Made by a program: the position numbers and the translations under genes. DNA of 60,000 nucleotides from Glandiceps talaboti (lineage: Eukaryota; Hemichordata; Enteropneusta; Spengelidae). The stretch spans positions 12,436,342 to 12,496,341 of the forward strand of contig NC_135549.1 of the NCBI RefSeq assembly GCF_964340395.1, read 5' to 3'. Positions 19,840 through 29,806 of the stretch are shown in pieces (position 1 is the first letter of the stretch; each line of letters opens with the position of its first letter). A model generated the notes under the pieces. The model searched no databases and was not told the DNA's origin. It saw only the letters and a program-made list of their open reading frames with translations.

Positions 19840-19983
19840 GTTATTCCCCAATATTTCATTCAGCCAGGGAAAATACCAGTGACCTAGGGGGCCTTTGTCA
19901 CTATGAGTTGCTAGACGAGTAGTGACAACCCTTAGGTCATGAGTATTTTCCGGCTGAATGAAGACAAATATTGTGGAATAATA
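19840..19983. mobile_element. Palindromic MITE-like hairpin
   Basis: An imperfect inverted repeat of about 145 bp. The left arm reads TTATTCCCCAATATTTCATT then CAGCCAGGGAAAATACC and GTGACCTAGGG. The right arm returns as its reverse complement, ending GGCTGAATGAAGACAAATAT then TGTGGAATAAT. A short loop lies between them. The arms run nearly to the centre, as in hairpin MITEs. I could not fix a target-site duplication, so the family is unassigned. Confidence 0.6.
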
Positions 19984-22235
19984 ATTATACCATTGCCAGT
20001 AATATAAAAAAAAATCTGGGAAAGTAATGGCAATTTTGTGCATTTTGACTCTATTAAATATTATTACTGTGTATGAATGATTTTATTTCTGAGGTTAACA
20101 CATTCATGTATTAAGGTGTACTGAATCTGTCTTGTTACGAAAACTTAGCAGACTTCCTTCATAGGCTCACACACACCTCAGACTACATTCTCCAGATCCT
20201 CATCAACTCACTGCATTGGTAGTCATCATGACATCATGTGTGTCTCTATTTTTAAAACAACTGATAAGAAATCACTGAAACATCCTGCATGTACATTCTG
20301 AAACTTCTGAAAACTCATTAAAACTGCTTACTATGCACTATACTGTGTTAGGTTAATTTTTATTATTCACCACTGGAATTCAGTCTTGAAATAGTTCCCT
20401 CTGAAAACATGATCTGTTTTATATTGCTGGCACCTACACCTAGCAGCACTTCACACATACTAAATGCATACTCACAATATGGCATCCAGCTAGTATAACA
20501 CGCTATAAAAATCTTACCCTGATCACTTGTACAAGTGGAAATCAAACATGACTTTTTCAGCAAGATCACATTAAGAGTAATTTACATGGTAACTATTAAC
20601 ACTGAATAGAGATATTTCCAACAAAGGAATTCACCATCAGTATGCAATTCACATCTGCACAATAAATTTCATCAGTCTTGATCCATGTACACAAAACATC
20701 CCACATTTTAGGATGGCTTTGTCTTTAACCTTACAGCACCTAAATATCCGGTTTTTATGGGCAACATACAAAAAGAATACTAGCTGTGTACATTAATAGT
20801 ATCTTGAGCAGTTAGCCAACTATTTATCCTTTGTATACAGTGAAATGGCTATGTCATGTCGGGAAATGGAAGTTGACATTTGGGAACTAGAAAATGGGAT
20901 GTAAATAGAGAAGTGTTACAAAAGAAATACGGAAATGCAGCTACGGTTTACTTTGATATTGTGATTGATAGGTTGCTTAATGAAAGAACTGGGGAAGGAA
21001 AGTCCTTAGAGGCTTGCTTTGTGTGTGTGCATGGATCTCTTGCCGAATGCTAAGTAAGTAGAAAGTTGTCCTGAAAGGGCCAAGTGAAATACTGCAAATA
21101 TGTAATTAAGCCTACTGTAACTGCTGGGACTTCAAGGCAACTTGATCTCTAGTTTCACTGTAAGGTTTTATACAGTTTTCCATGGTTTTCTGTTACTGAG
21201 TATACAACTTTGTTACACTAACCGGAATGCCCATAATATGAAGTGTCTCCTTGGTATTAAAATTTGCAAAGTTCTATACATTAAAGATTCAAAGCTATCA
21301 GGAATAGGTACTTGTAAATAGCAATGTTGACTGACAGGCATATGTGATGTGAATTTAAGTTTTCTTTCCCTCAATATCATTTGAATAAAACGTCAAACTT
21401 AAATCATAAATATCACTGAACATCTACAAATGACTCACAATGAGCTTGCTACATCATTACAATTAAACACAGGATGATGCCACCATTTTAAAATATTGCA
21501 AAAGTGAGATATAAATTCTAGAATACACATCTACATTGTACATCAACACAAGGTAGACTACTCACAGAAGTGCCTAGATATTTTGCAGCTGCAGGTATTT
21601 CAAACTACTCAATTTAGCATCCATGTACAGCTGAAATAGATCTGTGACTGTAAACATTTTATTGTTTCCATCAGCTTTCATTTTTTGCCTATTAGAGCCT
21701 TGCTAGGAAGTTGTCAATAATGCATCACAGCTTGAGCCAGTAAGACATCTAAAATTACATCGTTCAGGTAATATCTCAGCTTGTCACAGTTATTAGGAGT
21801 ATTAAATTAAAGTCTTACTGATAGACACAGGCAGAATATAGAAAATCAAATGCAAAATTAACCTCTTTTCAGTGTAATCTGGCTCCAGCTGGTCTGTGCT
21901 TTCAGGAACTATTACTAAGAGAGAAACATGACATGTCTTCATAGCCACTAACCATGTCATAGTACATGTGTGTCCACCTCTGGCATTACAATATATTAAG
22001 TTGAAACCTTATCATCCAGTAATGTCATCTCGATAGTCAATTTTCTAACACAGATTTTCATACAGAAGTGGATTGTATAAAATATTTGTACACTACTTGT
22101 TCAGACTGAAAAATGGAAACTGAAAAACCTGTTCTAAATCGCATTTCATGCAAATGGCAATTACAATGCAAGGAAATCTGATCACCTCTAAATCATGACA
22201 GTCTATGACACTAGTATTTTGTATATTTCCACCTA
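19984..22235. other. Gene-free stretch
   Basis: No exon or RNA gene recognised. AT-rich, CpG-poor sequence leads into the minisatellite that starts near 22236. Confidence 0.4.
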
Positions 22236-22767
22236 CATATTTAGGTATCAAGTCAATATCATTTGTGTCCACCTACTTGCTTAAATATGAAGTCAATATC
22301 AGCTATGATCCCCTATTTGTTTAGCTTAGGTATGCAGTCAATATCATATATGTCCACCTACTTGCTTAAGTTCATGTATCAGGCCAATGTCACCTAAATC
22401 CACCTTGCTTATGTATGCAGTCAATATCATAAGTCTACCTACTTGCTTATGTACATGTATGAGGTCAATACCATACATGTACATGTATATGTCCACCTAC
22501 TAGCTTAGGTACATGTACATGTATGAAGTCAATATCATATATGTCCACCTACATTGTACTTGCTTACAATGTATGTACATGTATGAAGTCAATACCATAT
22601 ATGTCCACCTACTACTAGCTTAGGTACATGTATGAGGTCAATATTATATATGTCCATCTACATGCTTAGGTATGAGGTCAATATCATACATGTCTATCTA
22701 GTTGCTTGGGTGTCTAGTCAATACCATCTACATGTATGTTCATTTACATGTACTTGCTTAGGTGTAA
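22236..22767. repeat. Diverged minisatellite, interrupted by a transposon
   Basis: Roughly ten units of 45-60 bp carry the core 'aagtcaatatcat', then 'atgtccacctac', then 'ttgcttaggta'. The array is cut inside a unit at 22767 and resumes at 24232 with 'taaagtcaatatcat' followed by 'ctaccacctac'. The transposon at 22768-24231 therefore inserted into this array. Confidence 0.85.
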
Positions 22768-23162
22768 GGGACGACATCGAAATCAAAAGCATCGTAATTA
22801 CGCGTCGCTACGAGTAAAGACTAGTAACTACTAGTAGTTACGATGTACTACGGTGAATATTCATAAGTCTCAACGCATATTCATGTACTTTAGGTTGTAG
22901 ACAATAAAAAGTAAACACCTATTGTCCGTTATTCATGAGCCCAAACTACGACCATTTACGCGTAGTCTTCATCGTGAAAAAAATAACGAAACAAAAAGAT
23001 TTTCTTTCCTGTGCGCAAATCAGTTTCAGTGCGCTTACTTTTTTCAATGTTATTCATTCGATGCCTTCTAAGTTCTATGGCATTCGTACAGTCGGCTAGT
23101 AAGTCAACTAAGTGTTTCAGATATATTCAGATGTTTACCTAATATGTCTTGCCTAAAAATAC

Positions 23163-23195
23163 CTTGAAGAAGAATTTTTATTCGAAACGTCGGAT
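23163..23195 (+). other. Degenerate hammerhead-like core inside the transposon
   Basis: The run TTGAAGA, a possible short stem (AGAAT with ATTC), then CGAAAC and GTC follows the order of a hammerhead ribozyme core (CUGANGA, stem II, GAAA, cleavage at GUC), but the first core C is T. Similar motifs occur in Penelope-like and other retroelements. It is probably a relic or coincidence. Confidence 0.2.
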
Positions 23196-23552
23196 TTTAC
23201 ATCTATTTATTCGGACTGCCTCACAAGTTCCTTATGCACTTCTCGGCTGGTCAACAAACATGTCGACCATTTTCGTCTGGCTGCTAAACGGTGCATTGAT
23301 CGTGTTAGATTCTAGTCGCAGGATTCGTCAGTCGAAATCGAACATTGTCCACAAAAACAAATTAAAAACTAAAGCTTGTCTCGCATTAATATATCGTTTG
23401 ATTTGATTGATTTAGAAGTCACCTAAAAACGTTTTGTTTCTTCAAAATTTTGAGGAAAAACGTCATTTATATAACGAAATTTCGGGCTACGAATAACTGA
23501 ATACGTTCATCACTTGCGTCTCTATGTTTATATATCTACCGACATCATGCAT

Positions 23553-23743
23553 CACGCCACGTGTTGCCGAACATTGCGATTTCTCAACTCAACCCCATCA
23601 TTTAGGAATGTTACTGTACTGAGAAACATAAAAAATTAGTTGTTGTTTTAGAATATATAAAACAAATCCCGTTATTCGATGATATAAAAGTCAAAACTGC
23701 ACTTCCGCAACCCGGAAATTCAACAGCATTTCTTGGCCCTACC
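23553..23743 (+). promoter_or_regulatory. Promoter-like segment carried in the transposon
   Basis: A CACGTG E-box lies at 23558-23563, a perfect ETS-type site ACTTCCG at 23701-23707 and a second ETS-like CCGGAAAT at about 23712. All are just upstream of a strong-context ATG at 23744. ETS sites close to the start are common in TATA-less housekeeping promoters. Function is inference. Confidence 0.3.
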
Positions 23744-23764
23744 ATGGCCGCCAAGCGAGAGCTT
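23744..23764 (+). CDS. Possible captured first coding exon (seven codons)
   Basis: ACCATGG gives a strong initiation context. Seven codons reading MAAKREL follow, then a perfect GTAAGT donor at 23765. The arrangement (ETS-rich upstream region, strong ATG, short first exon, consensus donor) looks like the 5' end of a cellular gene enclosed by the transposon's inverted repeats. No downstream exon was recognised, either in the element or beyond it, so I cannot name the gene. It may instead be the first exon of the element's own lost gene, or chance. Confidence 0.3.
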
Positions 23765-24604
23765 GTAAGTTGTACTGTTAGTTTGTACTGAATATTGAAA
23801 CTTTGATTTCGTGCATATCTTATTGGGTTTTTTTTAATGAATATCGCCCATGAACTTGCACTCATAAAAACATGTGCAGTACTAGTTTCATCAGCACATT
23901 ACTGGCTGAGTACGTGGTTTTCTTTGACGATCAAAAATTATGACAAACTACGATCAACTACGATAGAAGACGATGTCATCATTGGAAACATGGAAGGTGA
24001 GAATCACTATCTATTGTGTGTTGGCGATAAAAAATTACGTGTATCTACGCGTAAAGACGACATCGTTAAGGGAAACAAAGAAATGTAAACTTATTATCTA
24101 TTGTCAGTTATTCATGAACCTGAACACCTCATTATCTCCCATTTCTCGTAGTACATCGTAGCTACTAGTAGTTACTAGTCTTTACTCGTAGCGACGCGTA
24201 ATTACGATGCTTTTGATTTCGATGACGCCCCTAAAGTCAATATCATCTACCACCTACATCATGTTTTGGCCATGAAGTATGAGTATCTTCAATGTTTACC
24301 TATAATTTACATGTAGGCATGGCAATATGTTGCATATGTAAAATAAAACCACATGGTCTCTTTTGGGATATATGTTAACTTATTAGCAACATCACAAATG
24401 TTGACAAATACTTGAGACTATTCGGACATTCTAGGTGAATACATCAAAGTTATCATTAGCACAGATGTACACATGTGTAGCAAAGTGTTAAACTCTTACA
24501 ATTGGATCATCTGTTACATGTAATTTGGATGTGACTATTCAGTTGAGACAGTCTAGCCTCATTTCACACGCTGAAGTTTCATGTACATCAGTACTACAGT
24601 TCAT

Positions 24605-24898
24605 CCACACAGAGAAGTAGGTAGCAAGTAAAGTCTGTCAGCCAGGCAAGGCAGTTCATGATGGGTCAGTGTGATAATATGTAACAAGTGAATATCTGAG
24701 CCAGGCAAGGCAGTTCATAATGGGTCAATGTGATATGTACACGTAACAAGTGAATCTCTAATTCACACAGGACAATTCAGATGTGATATGTAAGAAGTGA
24801 ATCTCTGGACCAGGCAAGGCAAGGCAGTTAAAGTTGATCAATGTGATATGTCACAAGTGAATCTCCGTGCCAAGCAAGGCATTTCACAATGGGTTGAT
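24605..24898. repeat. Short array of about 60-bp units
   Basis: About five diverged units share 'ggcaaggcagttca', 'atgggtcaatgtgatatgta' and 'acaagtgaatctct'. The array ends where the next repeat begins. Confidence 0.75.
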
Positions 24899-24899
24899 G

Positions 24900-25860
24900 T
24901 CCACTAAAAATAGCGTATTTGGCTGGTGCTATGGACATGGTCTTGTTGCTAGGGATATTTGCATACATTTTCGGAATCTTTATTAGCTTGCCTTCTCTTC
25001 CCACTTTTCATCTTTGCTATACAAACCATCATATGCTGTTGCTATGGGTGTGGTCCTGTTGCTAGGCATTTTGAATACATTTTTTTGAATCTTTAGTCAC
25101 CTACCCATCCCTGTTGTTATATTTGCAATATGCATCGTCATTTCACTGTTGCTAAGGACACGGTCATGGTTGCTAGAGCCAATTGTGTCACAATGTTTTC
25201 AATAATAACTGCAGAATAACACCTCCAGAAACATCCCCACCAAGTTTCAACCCATTCATCATGCAGTTTCAAGATACAAGTTTTTGACCAAAATTGACAT
25301 CTAATTTGCATATCGCTGATGGAATCATCAAGTTATGAATACACCTTCATCTACACATCCCAGATGCATCCCCATTAAATTTCAGTCCAATCTGTTTGGT
25401 ACTTTTGGAATGACAGATTTTTGACAAAAAAGACACATTTTAGCCCTAATTTGCATATCAATGATGGGATCATCATATAATGAACATTTCTGAATTTGAA
25501 CATCCTGAAGAATGGTCCATTTAAATTTCAGCCTAATCTGCTCAGTAGTTCTGGAATTAAAGATTTTTGACCAAAAAGACACATTTTCATACCTAATTTG
25601 CATATCACTGATGGGATCATCATGTCATGACCATTATTTAATTTTAACACATCTAAGAACATTCCGACCAAATTTCAGACATATCTACCAAGAAGTTTTG
25701 GAGTTGAAGTTTTTTGACCAAAAAACACATTTTTGACTCAAATCACACAATGGTGGTAAGATCATTTTGATTTGAACAATTTCCCAGCTAGACACCCAAG
25801 GTAATGGACCCACCAAATATCTTGGCAATTGATCTGGCAGTTTTTGACTTTAAGTTGTTT
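24900..25860 (+). repeat. Interspersed repeat, copy A (unclassified)
   Basis: The repeat has a modular build. The first part reiterates 'gttgctatgggtgtggtc', 'ttgttgctaggg' and 'atacattttttgaatctt' every 115-130 bp. The second part reiterates 'tttttgaccaaaa', 'cctaatttgcatatcactga' and 'tgggatcatcat' every 140 bp or so. The end is 'ggcagtttttgactttaa' followed here by a CA run. The same order recurs at 27235-28125 and, inverted, at 56735-57300. I do not recognise a coding part, and the family is not determined. Confidence 0.8.
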
Positions 25861-26166
25861 ACACACACACACGCACACATACTTTGCCATGCCTGTAGCA
25901 TTACTGAATCTTCTCAGTTCAGTTGTGCTAAAAACTTTTGGTTATACTAAAATCTCTGCAATATTTCATGAGAGATTTGAATAACTTTGATTTTCAAGCA
26001 AAATCACTGCAATGGCGGAAAAGTTTATCTATCTTATTCGCAATATGCATTACAGGTTTCAATTTTTCACAGGGTTACATACATGTACTGCCGCGACTCA
26101 ACAGACATATATCACAATGATTCCTTGGCGTGTATTTTGTAAACCTGCATCAAATTGACTACATAC

Positions 26167-26355
26167 CTTTTTCAACTTTCCATCTTCATTACCCATGAAT
26201 ACAATGGTATGGTCCAGATGAGTGGCAGCAGAAATAGCAGTTAACTTAGACCCACTGGATGTATAGGCTGCAGTGTTGATGATTTCTAAAGATCCACAAG
26301 TTATGGCACCATAGTCAAATTCACAATAACACATATGAGTATCAACTACATTTTT
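26167..26355 (-). CDS. Plexin-like copy, exon 2 (Sema domain, minus strand)
   Basis: Read on the minus strand, an acceptor (TTTTATTTTCAG, just above 26355) leads into 63 in-frame codons that match exon 2 of the plus-strand plexin, with shared segments such as CGSLEII, SKLTAIS and HLDHTIVF. It ends at LKK followed by a GTATGT donor (26166-26161). It is two codons shorter than the plus-strand exon, having CEFDYGAIT where that copy has CDDIYAYGAIT. The phase matches exon 1 (phase 0), so the two exons would splice in frame. The pre-acceptor intron also resembles the plus copy for some 70 bp, so this is a DNA-level duplication and not a retrocopy. No exon 3 is visible beyond it, and the downstream intron diverges at once. 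Expression is unknown. Confidence 0.75.
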
Positions 26356-26700
26356 CTGAAAATAAAATCAGTAAACCATTCTTTAGCATACACGTGTTTG
26401 AAGATATGATTGATACAATCACCAACCTATATATTAAACTAAAACAGAGATGAAAGCACTCTTACTAATACTGAGAGTGTATGTATTTTTTTTAAATATC
26501 TTATTTTTTCAATAACACATATATAATAACTACATTTTTCTGAAAAGATCAAGATTAAGATGATTTTTCAATCATAAAGATTGTCGTAACATAAATGTGA
26601 ACATCATGTACCAATTGCTGTATAATGAACACCACCATTGTGAGTGTTTAGGAGCTATTATTGCTTGAACATTCAAACATTGACAATACAAATCATGACT

Positions 26701-27052
26701 AAATGGAGTCATGATGAGCCAATGGTTAGAGTGTCCAGCTTGGAATCTTCAGGTTGCACATTCGAACCTCTTTGTTGCCATTTGTTTCTGAATGGCTAAA
26801 GTCCTTGGGCAAGATTTGAACCATGATTGTGCCTCAGCTCTATAATTGGGGACCTGGTAGGTTGAAGATATGATTGATGGTTGCAATGTGAATGATTTAA
26901 CCCTATGCGCTTATAAAGGCCGGATTGTGTACTCGCCAGGGATGAGAAGGAAGTAAAGGGCAGTTGTGCCACTATAGATCCATGCCATGGATATTTCTAA
27001 AGCGCTGCCCTTTGAGCACAGTGGGAAAGTGCAGTATACAAAACAAGCCTTC
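26701..27052 (+). mobile_element. tRNA-derived SINE
   Basis: A tRNA-like head has an A-box region (GAGCCAATGGTTAGAGTG) and a B-box-like 'ggttgcacattcgaacctc' at about 26752-26770. A body with 'gggcaagatttgaacc' and 'ggggacctggtaggttg' follows. The tail 'aagcgctgccctttgagcac' then 'agtgggaaagtgcagtatac' resembles the conserved 3' region of many animal SINEs. It lies in intron 1 of the minus-strand plexin copy, in the opposite orientation to it. It is not a functional tRNA gene. Confidence 0.75.
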
Positions 27053-27234
27053 AAATCACAGTCCCCTTACTTGTGTGTTTTATGGCAAATTTATTGTGCA
27101 AATTTGAATGGGGTTTCTAGATAGCTCATATTGATATGGAGTCACTACATATCAATTCATACCCTCAAAGTTATGATGCATATTGTGAAATTTAACAACA
27201 AATTCGGCCACCATTCTGATATATTTAAGTCAGT

Positions 27235-28125
27235 CATAAAACTGTTAGCTGTTGCTATGGGTGTGGTCTTGTTGCTAGGCACACTTACATACATTTTTGA
27301 ATGTTTATTCACTTGTCTATTAATCCTCATTACCTTTGTCAAATACACCACCGTTTGGCTGTTGCTATAGGCATGGTCATGGTTGCTAGGGATATTTGCA
27401 TACATTTTTTGAATGTTTACTCACTTACCTACCAGATAATGTTGTTATTTATCCAAAATATACTGCCATTTGGTTGTTGCTAAGGGTGTGGTCATGCTTA
27501 CTAGGGCCAATTGCGTCAAAATGATTTGAAGAAAATCTGCAGAATAACACTTCTAGAAATATCTCACCAAGTTTCAGTCTCATTGACCAATTACTTTTTA
27601 AAATATAAGTTTTTGACCAAAATTCACATGTTACACCTAATTTGCATATCACTCATGAGATCATCATATGCTTAATATTTCTTCATCTATACATCCCCAA
27701 ATGCGTCCTCATTAAATTTCAACCTAATCTGCTCAGTAGTTTTGGAATTAAAGATTTTTCACCAAAAAGACGCATTTTCATACCTAATTTGCATATCACT
27801 GATGGGGTTATCATGTTGTGAACAATTCTTAATACTCTGAACACACCTAAGAATGTTCCCACATAATTTCAGACTGATCTGCCCAGTAGATTTTTAATTA
27901 GTTTTTTGACCAAAATTCACATATTTTGACTCAAATCACACACCGGTGGTAAGATCATTTTGATTTGAACAATTTCCCAGCTAGACACCCAAGGTAATAC
28001 ATCCACCAAATATCATGGCAATTGGTCTGGCAGTTTTTGACTTTAAAGTTGACGGACAGATGGCAGAGAATCCACCTAACCCTTAAGCTCTGCTCAGCTG
28101 TCGCTGCCAGCTGAACTAAAAAACA
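27235..28125 (+). repeat. Interspersed repeat, copy B
   Basis: Same modular order as copy A: 'gttgctatgggtgtggtctt' modules, then 'cctaatttgcatatcactga' modules, then 'ggcagtttttgacttta'. This copy keeps a 3' end, 'gttgacggacagatggcaga', followed by an imperfect palindrome (AGCTCTGCTCAGCTGTCGCT then GCCAGCTGAACT) and a short A run. It lies in intron 1 of the minus-strand plexin copy. Copies A and B are direct repeats flanking exon 2. Confidence 0.8.
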
Positions 28126-28651
28126 TTAAATGTCTGTATAAACTTAAATGCCTGTAATATTACTGGCTAAAATGTGTTCACTTTTATTTATCTTATCAAC
28201 AAACATGAGGAAACACTTTTTTTCTATGGAAAACGACATGGATAACTACTATGGAAATCAAGAGCATAACTACATATATGTACCAGCACTCTCTAGAGAA
28301 TATCTTATACTTCAGTGGATATGATGCATTGAAAATAGACACAAACTAAAGCTATTGTTGTTCAATGTGGTAGGCAATAGGGTGATAGAAATGCCTTTGC
28401 TGTGTGGATATACTCAGTTATCAGCCTTGTAATCAAGATAGCAGAAACACTGGAAGTCCTTAAAAATAGTAAAATGTAAACAACTGGAAGATCATGTATG
28501 TCATTAGAAATGACACCCTCATGTCATCCAATAGCATTCAATATCAAAATGTAGCAACAATAGTTTAGGTTGTGTCTAGCTTTAAAGTTAGCTCAAGCTT
28601 GCTTTCTGCAGTCATTAATATGTGAGAATGACCAGAATTTACAAGACCTAC

Positions 28652-29806
28652 CAGAGTGCCACTTCCACAGGAATCTGGGTTATATTCTATAGCCCATTCA
28701 CATCCTTCAGATAAACTGCCATCACCTGAACAGTCATCAACCCATTCTAAATACTTCTCTCTGATAGATTTGATAGAATACACACATACAGCAGAATCCT
28801 GGGTTGGAGTTTTTGACGTGCCTTCAGCTTTAGCAAATGCTACCATCAAGACAGCTTTGTTATCACCACTGTTCAATCCTAAATTGTCTGCAAGGTTTGT
28901 ACCAGCATTAACCACGTATGCTGACTGTGCTAATCCATATTCACTTCCATCATTACCTTTACAAACCAATGGTAGGTCAATATAGGTTTCACGATACTTT
29001 GCACAACTTTGGCATATCTGGATAATTTTGGTCACAAATGGACCATTTGACACTGTGTCAGTTTTAGGTTGTATTGCTACATAGTAGGTGAAATCATTAC
29101 TTGTAAATCCATACACATAGTCAATGTTAAAAGTTGGATTTTGTGCTAGAAAGTCATCCCTTCCTCGAATAGATGCAGAATTTGTTGTGAATTCTGTTGA
29201 GACTACAGTAAATGCATCATTATCATTGGTAGTGGAAGGTAAAATACGACTTGTTAAAGCATCCCACTGAGGGTCTGTGTTCAACATATAGCTCCTACCA
29301 ACATAGAGAACATTACCACTAGGTCCAGGACCAATGAAACCTACTGCTGATAAACTTGACCCAGCAGAAGTTACTTGTCTGTAATAATTCTTTACTACTT
29401 CCAAAGTATCCTTGTTTCTTGTTTGACAGATCCCTTTGTGAACGTTTCCACATGCAATAATCCAATCAGTAGCAGTGTCTAGGACAAGAAGTTTATTCAC
29501 ATTATCTGTTGGAACCCTATCTTCTATACAACCATCAAAATCTGGTGGCAGGCAACCAAGCTCAGTATTGTCATTTTTAGGTCCTGTCTCTCCTTCAGCT
29601 AGTTTTTGCAAAGCACTGGACAACCTATAAATTCTATTTACAGATCCAACTAACAAGGAATCACTCTCTCCATCTAGAGTCATTCTTTGTAAGGAGACAG
29701 CATTATTGGTAATTTCATTGGTCTCTACAAACTTGGGAAAGTTCTGACATTGACACACAGTCACAAACATTAAGACCAGGAACAGGGAAATCTTGTAGGT
29801 CTCCAT
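28652..29806 (-). CDS. Plexin-like copy, exon 1 (signal peptide and most of the Sema domain)
   Basis: From the ATG at 29806, 385 codons are open to CTG, followed by a GTAGGT donor (28651-28646), the same length and boundary as exon 1 of the plus-strand gene. Residues 1-20 form a signal peptide (hydrophobic about 6-18, ending CQC). The Sema signatures of plexins follow: ACGNVHKGICQTRN (118-131), FIGPGPSGNVLYVGRSYML (157-175), FTSNDFTYYVAIQ (234-246) and CAKYRETYIDLPLVC (268-282). All eleven post-signal cysteines of the plus copy are kept. By my count about 24 of 385 residues differ from the plus copy (about 94% identity), with no stop or frameshift. If intron 1 is not removed, the frame ends after 28 more residues at 28565. 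With only exons 1 and 2 visible, it may make a secreted Sema fragment, be a young pseudogene, or have later exons lost by rearrangement. Confidence 0.85.

Larger units (their letters stand above)
22768..24231. mobile_element. Non-autonomous inverted-repeat DNA transposon (PIF/Harbinger-like)
   Basis: The element is 1464 bp. Its ends are GGGACGACATCGAAATC on the left and, as reverse complement, GGGGCGTCATCGAAATC on the right. Terminal inverted repeats are about 80 bp (22768-22850 against 24150-24231) and share the words TCGTAATTACGCGTCGCTAC and TAAAGACTAGTAACTACTAG. It is flanked by the trinucleotide TAA (22765-22767 and 24232-24234). Removing it restores a normal unit of the host minisatellite, which proves insertion. 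A 3-bp TWA duplication with G-rich ends is typical of PIF/Harbinger; that family call is inference. No transposase is recognisable inside. The interior has far more CpG than its surroundings and includes a gene-start-like segment. Confidence 0.85.

Noticed and set aside
23149-23406. 85-aa plus-strand frame within the TAA-flanked transposon
   Set aside because: No transposase or DNA-binding motif recognised; the start overlaps the hammerhead-like stretch and the composition is not convincing.
26701-26775. Possible tRNA gene
   Set aside because: It has A- and B-box-like segments but a poor cloverleaf, and continues into a SINE body and tail.
28656-28985. 109-aa plus-strand frame inside plexin exon 1 (and its counterpart at 52377-52751 on the minus strand)
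   Set aside because: Antisense shadows of the conserved Sema exon, present in both copies only because the exon is duplicated.
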